A stretch of DNA of 64,000 bases. Source: Halobacteriovoraceae bacterium. GTDB taxonomy: Bacteria > Bdellovibrionota > Bacteriovoracia > Bacteriovoracales > Bacteriovoracaceae. The position numbers and the translations under genes are program-made. Positions 41,680 to 49,810 of this stretch are shown piece after piece (position 1 is the stretch's first letter; each line of letters starts with the position of its first letter). The notes below the pieces were generated by a model. The model did not search any database and was not told the DNA's origin. It saw nothing but the letters and a program-made list of their open reading frames with translations. The DNA lies in NCBI GenBank assembly GCA_020635135.1, contig JACKAJ010000015.1, positions 186,001-250,000 of the forward strand, read 5' to 3'.

Positions 41680-44670
41680 ATGTCTCAAGTACCAACCTAC
41701 CCTTACGACCTCAATTCTCTCGATAGAGAAAGCTGCCAATACTATATCAAAGCCAATGAAAACGATATTACAGAAATTTTAAATGAACTCGGAATTGATT
41801 CTCTAAAAGATGTCTATTCCCATATTGACCAAGACAACAAGTTCCCATCTCCTCCAGCTCTCGGTCAAGAATTGGCTTATGAAGATCTTGTTAAGCATGT
41901 TTACATGCTCTCGGAAAAAAATGAAAAACTTGCCTGTTTTATTGGTGATGGGCTCCCTCACTACCAGATACCCAAACAGGTACAAGAACTTTGCTCTATA
42001 CGGGGTTTGACTACGGCCTATACACCTTATCAACCAGAGCGATCTCAAGGAACTTTGCAAACTCTTTGGATCTATCAAACCTATTTGTCCAAACTCACAG
42101 GATTTGAAGCCATCAATGCTTCACTTTATGAAAGGTCGACTTGTCTCTACGAAGCGATTCAATGTGCCCTAAGGATTAATCGCAATAAGAATAAAATTTT
42201 AGTTGTGGATTCTCTCTACCCAGGTGATAAAGAAGTTCTTGAAACTTTATGCCAAAACACAAATTTGGTTATTGATTATCTCCCACTGGATCCTGACACA
42301 GCTTGTGCTTCACAAAGTGAATTGAGTAAATATTTTGAAGAAAATGCCAACAAAGTTGCCGCTCTCGCTTTTTCTCAAGTTACCAGTCTAGGAACACTCG
42401 AAGACGTCGACACATTAACAGATCTTGCAAGAGCTCATAATTGTTTAAGTATTGCTTTATTTGATCCCATGTTGATTTCCAATAATTTTTTAAAACCCCC
42501 AGCAGAATACGGACAAAATGCGGAAGGTGCCGATCTTATTGTTGCCGAGGGACAGCACCTCGCTCTTGATAAAAACTTTGGAGGTCCTGGCCTAGGAATT
42601 TTTGGTGTCCGCTATAACGATAAAGTTAAAAATAATATTCGCAGTACTCCTGGACGCTTTGTAGGGAAAGCACAAGACATTGCTGGCAACCCTTGTAAGG
42701 TCATGGTCCTCTCTACTCGAGAACAACACATTCGCAGAGAAAAAGCCACTTCTAATATTTGCTCTAACCAATCATTTGTGGCCACGCTTGCTGGAGCGAA
42801 CCTTCTCGCATGGGGAGATCGTGGTTTAACTCAAAAAGTTCAAAAATCGAGAGAAAATGCTCTGTACTTTCTCAACGAAATTCTCGATCGCAAAGGGATC
42901 AAGCTCGCTTTTGGAACAGCCTTTGTTAACGAAGTGACACTTGAGTTAGCACACAGTATTGAAGAGCTGATTTCCAAATCTCTTAAAGAAAATATTGAAA
43001 TTGGAATCAATGTTAGTGATAGAGTTGCTGGACAAAAGAGCCTTCTTAAAATTTTCTTTAATGATACGCAAACTAAAAAAGAAATAGATCAACTCATCCA
43101 GTTTTTTCATAAAGAATTTCCTGAAACCAACGGTAATGAAAGAGAAACTTTTGATTTATCTGAAAAATATTTAAGAAAAAACTCGGTTGTTCTCCCTCAA
43201 TTTTCTGAAGAAAAGATCCTTGCTTATTATAAAAGATTAGGATCACTCAACGTAAGTCCTGATGATGGTATTTACCCTCTTGGTTCATGTACCATGAAAT
43301 ACAATCCTTATGTAAACGACTTCTGTGCTTCTTTTAAAGGGTTTACTCAAACACACCCTCAATCTCATACGGACAAAGTTCAAGGTAATTTACAACTGCT
43401 TTATGAAATTCAAGAAATGTTTAAAACAATAACAGGGTTGTCGGCAGTCACAACTCAACCAGTTGCTGGGGCTCAAGGCGAACTTGTTGGGTTAAAATTA
43501 TTTCAAGCTTATCATCGCGATCGCAAAGAAAAGCGTGATATCATCTTAATACCGACCTCTGCTCATGGGACAAACCCTGCGACTGCTGCTGTCGCTGGCT
43601 ATCAAATCAAAAATCTGACGGCAACCTCACATGGTCAAATCGTTCTCTCTGAACTTGATTCTCTCATCAAAGAATTTGGACCTCGAATTGCTGGAATAAT
43701 GGTTACGAATCCAAACACGGCAGGCATTTTCGAAAGCCAATTTAAGAAGATGAGTGAGCTCATTCACCAATGCGGCGGTCTCGTGTATATGGATGGAGCT
43801 AACATGAATGCCATTGCAGGAATAGTCGATCTCTCTAAAATTGGTGTCGATGCCGTTCACAATAATCTTCATAAGACTTGGACGATTCCTCATGGAGGTG
43901 GAGGTCCTGGCGATGCGATTGTCGCTGTCAGTGACAAACTTAAAGACTATCTTCCTGGAAAGCAAATTGAATTAAAAAATGGAAAATACCTCCCTACAAC
44001 TGCACCTAAAAGTATTGGTAGTTTTCATCGGCATTGGGGAAATTTTGCTCACAAAGTTCGCTGCTATACTTACTTGAAAGCTCTCGGTGGAGAAGGCGTC
44101 GCCAAAATGTCGAGTTATGCAGTGTTAAGTGCCCGCTATATATTCAAATGTCTTAAAGGTTTTTACCCAACGCTCCCCTTTCAATCTGAAAATGTTCCAA
44201 GGATGCATGAATTTATCATCACACTAACTCCTGAGATGTTTGCAAGAATAGAGTCAATAGGAATGCCGAAAGCTCAAATTATTGCAAGGATTGGAAAACT
44301 ATTTTTAGATTTTGGCTTTCATGCGCCAACAGTTGCTTTCCCTGAGGTTTTTGGGCTTATGATTGAACCAACTGAAAGTTTTTCTAAAAAAGAACTAGAT
44401 ACGTTTATAAAGGCAGTCATTGGTATCTCTGAAATTTTGACTCAAACCCCTGAAGTTCTCTTAACAGCACCTCATTTCACTCCTATCAAAAAAGTTGATG
44501 AAGTTTGGGCCAATAAGAATTTAGATTTTTCAGAAACAGAAATTGATGAAAACTTTTTAGATCAAAAACATGTCTTTAACACAAAAGTTAAAGATCTAAA
44601 GGGTTTACAGCAATTAAGTATTGAAGAAAGAAAAAATATGATTGTGAATGAGCATCGAGCTCAATCATGA
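41680..44670 (+). CDS. gcvP: Glycine dehydrogenase (decarboxylating), P-protein, PA-PB fusion
   Basis: This is the P-protein of the glycine cleavage system. It decarboxylates glycine with PLP and passes the aminomethyl group to lipoyl GcvH. The N-terminal half (about 1-455) reads like GcvPA (TAYTPYQPERSQGTLQTLWIYQT, LALDKNFGGPGLGI). The C-terminal half (about 485-960) reads like GcvPB (GIYPLGSCTMKYNP, SAHGTNPATAAVAGY, NPNTAG), with PLP lysine Lys732 in LHKTWTIPHGGGGPG. The wording is that of two-subunit enzymes, but here both halves are one 996-residue chain. No gcvT or gcvH is adjacent and no glycine riboswitch fits in the 51-bp leader. Confidence 0.93.
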   Translation: MSQVPTYPYDLNSLDRESCQYYIKANENDITEILNELGIDSLKDVYSHIDQDNKFPSPPALGQELAYEDLVKHVYMLSEKNEKLACFIGDGLPHYQIPKQVQELCSIRGLTTAYTPYQPERSQGTLQTLWIYQTYLSKLTGFEAINASLYERSTCLYEAIQCALRINRNKNKILVVDSLYPGDKEVLETLCQNTNLVIDYLPLDPDTACASQSELSKYFEENANKVAALAFSQVTSLGTLEDVDTLTDLARAHNCLSIALFDPMLISNNFLKPPAEYGQNAEGADLIVAEGQHLALDKNFGGPGLGIFGVRYNDKVKNNIRSTPGRFVGKAQDIAGNPCKVMVLSTREQHIRREKATSNICSNQSFVATLAGANLLAWGDRGLTQKVQKSRENALYFLNEILDRKGIKLAFGTAFVNEVTLELAHSIEELISKSLKENIEIGINVSDRVAGQKSLLKIFFNDTQTKKEIDQLIQFFHKEFPETNGNERETFDLSEKYLRKNSVVLPQFSEEKILAYYKRLGSLNVSPDDGIYPLGSCTMKYNPYVNDFCASFKGFTQTHPQSHTDKVQGNLQLLYEIQEMFKTITGLSAVTTQPVAGAQGELVGLKLFQAYHRDRKEKRDIILIPTSAHGTNPATAAVAGYQIKNLTATSHGQIVLSELDSLIKEFGPRIAGIMVTNPNTAGIFESQFKKMSELIHQCGGLVYMDGANMNAIAGIVDLSKIGVDAVHNNLHKTWTIPHGGGGPGDAIVAVSDKLKDYLPGKQIELKNGKYLPTTAPKSIGSFHRHWGNFAHKVRCYTYLKALGGEGVAKMSSYAVLSARYIFKCLKGFYPTLPFQSENVPRMHEFIITLTPEMFARIESIGMPKAQIIARIGKLFLDFGFHAPTVAFPEVFGLMIEPTESFSKKELDTFIKAVIGISEILTQTPEVLLTAPHFTPIKKVDEVWANKNLDFSETEIDENFLDQKHVFNTKVKDLKGLQQLSIEERKNMIVNEHRAQS

Positions 44671-45162
44671 AGCTTTTGATTTTTTTTGAGTAAGCTCGAT
44701 ATTTGTAGCTGTTCCTTTTTCCTTTAGTCGCATAAAAGCTTCAATCACCAGTGGTGGTAATTCTTGATAATAATCTTTTTTTCGAAAGCTTAAGGGAAGT
44801 ATTTCTTGAGTACTCGCAACATCTTTTAGATAACGGCAGAGTCTATAAATTGGAGCTGATGCCTTAAAAGATTGGTAGAGATTCAAAATAATCGAAAAGA
44901 CAGTGAATACAACAAAAATAGCCGTAATCGGAATCATAAATTCAACCTTAAGAATTTCATTAGAAATTTGCTGCAGATTTAATTTATCAATTTTATAAGA
45001 GATAAAAGCTAAGGTTGAAGCAAAAAAACAAGTTAGTATAAAAAGATTCGCAAAGACTAAGCGAAATTGAAATTTATGATTGATAATGGCCTTAGAACCA
45101 AAGAAAAAATTCTCTCGAACATTTTTTTTCTTAAAAGCATTTATCTGACTATTCCTATCCAT
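44665..45162 (-). CDS. Two-TM protein with a lone HAMP-like domain
   Basis: The 165-residue product has a basic N-terminus, two transmembrane helices (about residues 31-56 and 74-96) with only about 18 residues between them, and a HAMP-like linker (SAPIYRLCRYLKDVAST, then PPLVIEAFMRLKEKG) after the second. No kinase, cyclase or methyl-accepting domain follows; the chain ends in a basic tail. The family is unnamed. It may pass a membrane signal by pairing with another HAMP protein. Its stop region overlaps the end of gcvP by six bases. Confidence 0.6.
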   Translation of the reverse strand: MDRNSQINAFKKKNVRENFFFGSKAIINHKFQFRLVFANLFILTCFFASTLAFISYKIDKLNLQQISNEILKVEFMIPITAIFVVFTVFSIILNLYQSFKASAPIYRLCRYLKDVASTQEILPLSFRKKDYYQELPPLVIEAFMRLKEKGTATNIELTQKKSKAS

Positions 45163-45216
45163 AAAACAGTTCTCCTCTCACATTATTATAATGGTTGAAG
45201 TGCTAGAGAAACATAG

Positions 45217-45238
45217 GGAAAAAGCCCTTGGGCTTAAG
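45217..45238 (-). terminator. Terminator of the pgl polysaccharide operon
   Basis: AAGCCC-tt-GGGCTT (45222-45235) forms a short GC-rich hairpin. On the minus strand it is followed by TTTTT. It lies a few bases after the stop of the last gene of the operon that begins at 51635. Confidence 0.6.
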
Positions 45239-45241
45239 AAA

Positions 45242-46435
45242 TTAATGGTTTGCAATATATTGATAGAACTGAGTTCTTCTGGTGTTGAGAATATCCTGAA
45301 GATAAGCCTTTGATTTTTCGAGATTGCGAGCAGCAACCTCATTTAGTTGAGAAATATTATCAGTTGAATTATTTATAAGCTCCGCCAGTGCTTGGGCATT
45401 TCCCACTTCAACACGGCATTGTTCTTCAAGCAACTCAAGAAATCCACCTGTATTGCTTCCCAAGCAAAAAAGGCCGCGACTCATAGCCTCAATAACGACT
45501 CGAGGTAGTCCCTCACTTCGACTAGGAAGAACAAAAATATCTCCTGAATCCAAAAAATCGCGAATAGCATTTCCGCTTGGCAAAGTACCAATGAATTCGA
45601 CAAGGTCATTTAGCTTTAATGCACTCGCAAGTTCTTCATGAAATTTTCGATAACGTCCATCACCACAAATTTTTAATTGAAATTTTTTTTGAGGGTTTAA
45701 ATCTTTTAAGATGGCCAAGGATCTGAGAAGGATATCAGTTCCTTTAACCATATATTCGAGGCTTCCAATATTTACTAGCGTAAACTCTTTTTTATCATTT
45801 TCAAGAACTTTACTTTCTTTAGCGAGATCATCACTTTTGAGATTGATAGTCGAAACTCCGATACTCATAGCACCTGAAGACAAGGGGTATCTCTTTTGTA
45901 AAACTTCTTGAGTAACGTAAGATCCAGCTTGAGCTTCTCTACATATTTTTTTTAATTTCCAAGTTAAATAATACTTAAAAAATATACGAAGGGGATGGTG
46001 AAAGACACCTTTGCCAAAAACTTCCCATGGATCCCCTACTATTTCTACAGCATACGGAATATTATTTTTGACTAAAATTGGCTGCAATAAACTTCCAATA
46101 ACAGAAGCTACTCTCATGATGTATTTATCATTGGGATTCACCAAATTTTTAAGAATTTTTTTTAATTGAAAATAGTTTTTAAGAAAACCTATTGGACCAA
46201 TATAATAAGGAAGTGCCACAACCTCAACACCTGATCCATCAACTCTTTTCCAAGAACTCATTGATGAATCCACATTTTTGACCCTCACAACCACCTTCAT
46301 GCTTTTAAAGACTTGCAAGTAACGTTGCCAAAACTCATAATCAAAATGATTTTCTGTCCAAGTTTTTCCATCAGGGGTTTGATAGAGTCTAATTTCACAA
46401 GTAATAACTAAGGAATGTTTTTTTTCAATGGTCAT
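45242..46435 (-). CDS. GT4 family glycosyltransferase
   Basis: The 397-residue protein has a GT-B fold. The C-terminal half shows the family-4 signatures: FTLVNIGSLEYMVKGTDILL, LKICGDGRYRKFHEELA, VEFIGTLPSGNAIRDFL and the donor-site region DIFVLPSRSEGLPRVVIEAMSRG with the EX7E motif. It probably adds a sugar to the lipid-linked glycan started by the PglC domain. The start overlaps the end of the epimerase gene by four bases, so it is the last gene of the pglF-pglCDE-epimerase-GT4 operon; a terminator follows. The donor sugar is unknown. Confidence 0.88.
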   Translation of the reverse strand: MTIEKKHSLVITCEIRLYQTPDGKTWTENHFDYEFWQRYLQVFKSMKVVVRVKNVDSSMSSWKRVDGSGVEVVALPYYIGPIGFLKNYFQLKKILKNLVNPNDKYIMRVASVIGSLLQPILVKNNIPYAVEIVGDPWEVFGKGVFHHPLRIFFKYYLTWKLKKICREAQAGSYVTQEVLQKRYPLSSGAMSIGVSTINLKSDDLAKESKVLENDKKEFTLVNIGSLEYMVKGTDILLRSLAILKDLNPQKKFQLKICGDGRYRKFHEELASALKLNDLVEFIGTLPSGNAIRDFLDSGDIFVLPSRSEGLPRVVIEAMSRGLFCLGSNTGGFLELLEEQCRVEVGNAQALAELINNSTDNISQLNEVAARNLEKSKAYLQDILNTRRTQFYQYIANH

Positions 46436-47445
46436 GAATTAGCAATATACCACTCAATCGCCTCGCTTAGACCTTCACGAATAAAATGAGTGGGCAAATA
46501 GCCTATTTGTTTTTTAGCTCTAGAAATATCGGCAAGAGAGTGTCTAACATCCCCTGGACGAAAATCTTTGTAAAAAATATTTTCAGAATTGACTTCAATT
46601 CCCTTATCTTTAAGGAGTTGAATGATGATATCTTTAAGTTCATTTAATGTCGTCCGTTCGCTACAGGCCACATTATAGATATCATTACTTTGGGAATTAT
46701 TTTTGAGGGCGGCTAAGATATTCGCCTGAACAACATTTTGAACATAACAAAAATCTCGGCTAGTTTCGCCATCACCATAAATTTCAATTGGGTCTTTATG
46801 GATTAATGAAGATACCCAGCGAGGGATGACCGCTGCATAAGCACCATGAGGGTCTTGCCGCTTTCCGAAGACATTAAAATAGCGCAATCCAACACAATCA
46901 AGGGAGTAGCATTTTGAAAAAGTATCCGCATACACTTCATCTATTCTCTTAGTAGCAGCATAAGGGGAAAGAGTTTTCCCAATGTTTTCTTCTTGCTTAG
47001 GCAATGCGGGATGATCACCATAAACAGAACTGGAAGAAGCGTAGACAAATTTCTTAACATTTTTTCTTTTAGCGAACTCGAGCATATAGATAAAAGCATC
47101 CACATTGCAGAGGTGAGTATTTAAAGGATTTTCGATCGAACGTGGAACAGAGCCTAGAGCTGCTTGATGAAGAATATAATCAACATCAAAAGATTCTAAA
47201 GCTTTTAAATCGCAATCGACTGCCAAATCGTGCTCTACAAACTCAAAGTTTTCGCTTTGCTTTGTATGTTGTAAAACATCTTCAATATTGTGCCTATGAC
47301 CAGTAAGAAAATTATCAACACCAATAACTTTTTGACCATGAAGTAAAAGATTTTCAATCAAGTGTGAACCAATAAATCCCGCGCATCCTGTAACTAACCA
47401 AGTGTTTTGCTCTTGTAATAATTTATCTAAATTAAATTGGCTCAC
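46432..47445 (-). CDS. NAD-dependent UDP-GlcNAc/GlcNAcA C4-epimerase (WbpP/TviC-like)
   Basis: This extended SDR enzyme has the NAD motif TGCAGFIGSHL (residues 19-29), the catalytic SSSVYG serine and YAATK Tyr-Lys pair, and RYFNVFGKRQDPHGAYAAVIPRW. The last segment and the NHIEDVL-like loop resemble WbpP/TviC, which interconvert UDP-GlcNAc and UDP-GalNAc (or the uronic acids). It would supply the second sugar for the glycan. 337 residues is typical. It overlaps the GT4 gene by four bases and follows pglCDE by 43 bp. Confidence 0.88.
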   Translation of the reverse strand: MSQFNLDKLLQEQNTWLVTGCAGFIGSHLIENLLLHGQKVIGVDNFLTGHRHNIEDVLQHTKQSENFEFVEHDLAVDCDLKALESFDVDYILHQAALGSVPRSIENPLNTHLCNVDAFIYMLEFAKRKNVKKFVYASSSSVYGDHPALPKQEENIGKTLSPYAATKRIDEVYADTFSKCYSLDCVGLRYFNVFGKRQDPHGAYAAVIPRWVSSLIHKDPIEIYGDGETSRDFCYVQNVVQANILAALKNNSQSNDIYNVACSERTTLNELKDIIIQLLKDKGIEVNSENIFYKDFRPGDVRHSLADISRAKKQIGYLPTHFIREGLSEAIEWYIANS

Positions 47446-47488
47446 TGTGACTCACTATAAATATTTGATCATCGCCATTATATCGACT

Positions 47489-49810
47489 TTACGCTGCTTG
47501 GACAACATTCTTGCGAGAAATAATCTCATAGAGTGCTTCTGCTACATATTTAAAATCCTCTTCTTTCATAGAATAACTGAAAGGAAGAGCCAGAGTTCTA
47601 TTGGTAATCGCATTCGTTACCGGAAGATTGTCTGAACCACGCGTATTATACTTTGCAATATATGGCTGGTCGTGAACTGGCGTAAAATAAGCTCTTGCCG
47701 GAATTCCTCTTTCATCGAGTTCCGCAATAATTTCTTCAATGCCCACAGGGATTGTCACCTTAACGACATACACGAACCAACTCATCTTCACATTGGGCTT
47801 GATCACTTGAGTGCTGATAAACGGATTATCTTTTAAATATTTGTAGTAATAGCCGGCCATGCGCTCTCTTTTTTCTAATATCTTTTCGATCTTTTGAAGT
47901 TGGGTAATCCCTAGACTTGCGCTCATTTCATCCATTCGATAATTATACCCAAGATACTTGTGACTTAGCCAAGACCCCATCCCTTCTCGCCCTTGATTGT
48001 GAAGTGCTTCAGCCAATTGGAAGGATTTTGAATCATCAGTAATGAGTATTCCCCCCTCACCAGTTGTCATTTGTTTATTGGGGTAAAATGCAAAACAAGA
48101 AAAATCAGCAAACGTTCCAACTTTCCTTTGATTTATGGTCGCCCCAATAGCCTCACAGGAATCATCAATAGTCGCAATATTGTGTTTTTTAGCAAATGTA
48201 TTAATATTTTCCCAGTCAGCAGGGTGACCGAAGACATCGACAGCAATAAGTGCTTTAGTTCGAGGACTAATTTTTTCTTCAGCGTCTTTAATATCAAAAC
48301 AATATGTTTCAGGATCAACATCGACAAAAACTGGAGTTGCTCCAACATAAAAAATAACATTCACCGATGAAATAAAGGTGTACGATGGAACCAAGACTTC
48401 ATCTCCTGGTCCTACACCAATCACAAGAAGTGCCAAATGAAGAGCCGTCGTTCCTGAGGTCACGGCCAAGGCATGTTTGGCTCCTATATATTTCGCGAAC
48501 TCTGATTCAAATTCATTTTTCTTCGGCCCAAGAGAAAGGCATCCACTTTTCAAAACGTCCATAACAGCATTGAGGTCATCTTCTTCAATCAAAGGCGCTG
48601 CCATCTGAATTCGCGAGCCTTTTGTCATTAATTCAATTTCTTTCGACAATTCTCTTGCTGGGTTTCCACAATATGTTTTATCGCTAGCCAAATCTTTGGT
48701 AACAACTGAATTCCCTCCCACTATAACATTTCTTCCAATTTTTTTATTCAAAAGAACTGTGGAATTGAGTCCTACTAATGTCCCTTGACCAATAGAAACA
48801 GATCCTCCGAGGACAGTCCCTGGAGCAATATGGGAGAAGTCTTCAATCTCACAATCATGTTCAACAATAGATTTAGTATTGATGATACAGTGATCTCCAA
48901 TTTCGCTATAGGGTCCAACATGAGATTCGTGTAGGATCACTGTCCCCTGACCAATCTTTACTGAATGATGAACATAAGCAGTAGGATGAATAAATGATTT
49001 CCAATTGAGATCAAATTCGTTTGCAATTTCTTGCCTTACATCATTTGATCCGATCGCAATCACATAAAAACCATGAGACTTTGCATCTTTTAAATCGGAA
49101 ATGCTTCCAATAACTGGAGTTCCGAGATGAAAGGACCCGACTTCTAGCCTATCATCGTAATAGCCATGGACTTTAAATCCTAAATCTTCAATGCAAGCCC
49201 TCACAACTTTCGAATGCCCTCCAGCTCCAATAATAAAAATAGGCTTATCAAATCTTTCCATCGAGAGAGAATCAGTCGCATTCGTCTCTTTAAAGCTAAA
49301 TATTTTAAAAACGGTCTGTACAATTATTTTAATGTCAAACCACAGGGACTGTCTGGTGACATACTGTAAGTCATATTCGAACTTCTCGTCCCAGGAAAGC
49401 TTATTTCTTCCAGATATTTGCGCAAGCCCTGTCAGCCCAGGAAGAACGTCGTGTCTTTTCATCTGTTCTGCGGAATAAAAAGGTACATACTCTTCTAAGA
49501 GAGGCCGTGGTCCAACAACACTCATCTCACCTTTGAGAACATTGATAAACTCTGGCAACTCATCGAGACTTGTTTTTCTCAATAACTTACCAAAGAAAGT
49601 TACTCGATCTTTTTCAACAAGAGAGCTATCATTCTTCATTGTTCTAAACTTTAAGATTGAGAAGGTTTTTCCTTTATAGCCAATTCTTTTTTGGCGAAAG
49701 AAAATAGGTCTACCCATTGTCAATAAGACAAGTGTCCCAAGCACCAAATAGATGGGTGAAAAGATTGTCAAAACAGCGAATGAGAAGACAATATCAAATA
49801 GCCTTTTCAA
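47489..49810 (-). CDS. Trifunctional PglC-PglD-PglE fusion (bacillosamine pathway)
   Basis: One 773-residue ORF carries three enzymes. Residues 1-185 are a monotopic phosphoglycosyltransferase with N-terminal re-entrant helix, KFRTMK, and the catalytic D83-E84 in TSLDELPEF (PglC). Residues 188-394 have FIIGAGGHSKVV, then left-handed beta-helix hexapeptides and the catalytic His318 in VEHDCEIEDFSHIAPG (PglD acetyltransferase). Residues 395-773 are a DegT-type aminotransferase with PLP Lys579 in FYPNKQMTTGEGG (PglE). No stop or ribosome-binding site separates the parts. With PglF it would turn UDP-GlcNAc into UDP-diNAcBac and attach it to undecaprenyl phosphate. The order in the chain is the reverse of the reaction order. 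Confidence 0.93.
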   Translation of the reverse strand: MKRLFDIVFSFAVLTIFSPIYLVLGTLVLLTMGRPIFFRQKRIGYKGKTFSILKFRTMKNDSSLVEKDRVTFFGKLLRKTSLDELPEFINVLKGEMSVVGPRPLLEEYVPFYSAEQMKRHDVLPGLTGLAQISGRNKLSWDEKFEYDLQYVTRQSLWFDIKIIVQTVFKIFSFKETNATDSLSMERFDKPIFIIGAGGHSKVVRACIEDLGFKVHGYYDDRLEVGSFHLGTPVIGSISDLKDAKSHGFYVIAIGSNDVRQEIANEFDLNWKSFIHPTAYVHHSVKIGQGTVILHESHVGPYSEIGDHCIINTKSIVEHDCEIEDFSHIAPGTVLGGSVSIGQGTLVGLNSTVLLNKKIGRNVIVGGNSVVTKDLASDKTYCGNPARELSKEIELMTKGSRIQMAAPLIEEDDLNAVMDVLKSGCLSLGPKKNEFESEFAKYIGAKHALAVTSGTTALHLALLVIGVGPGDEVLVPSYTFISSVNVIFYVGATPVFVDVDPETYCFDIKDAEEKISPRTKALIAVDVFGHPADWENINTFAKKHNIATIDDSCEAIGATINQRKVGTFADFSCFAFYPNKQMTTGEGGILITDDSKSFQLAEALHNQGREGMGSWLSHKYLGYNYRMDEMSASLGITQLQKIEKILEKRERMAGYYYKYLKDNPFISTQVIKPNVKMSWFVYVVKVTIPVGIEEIIAELDERGIPARAYFTPVHDQPYIAKYNTRGSDNLPVTNAITNRTLALPFSYSMKEEDFKYVAEALYEIISRKNVVQAA

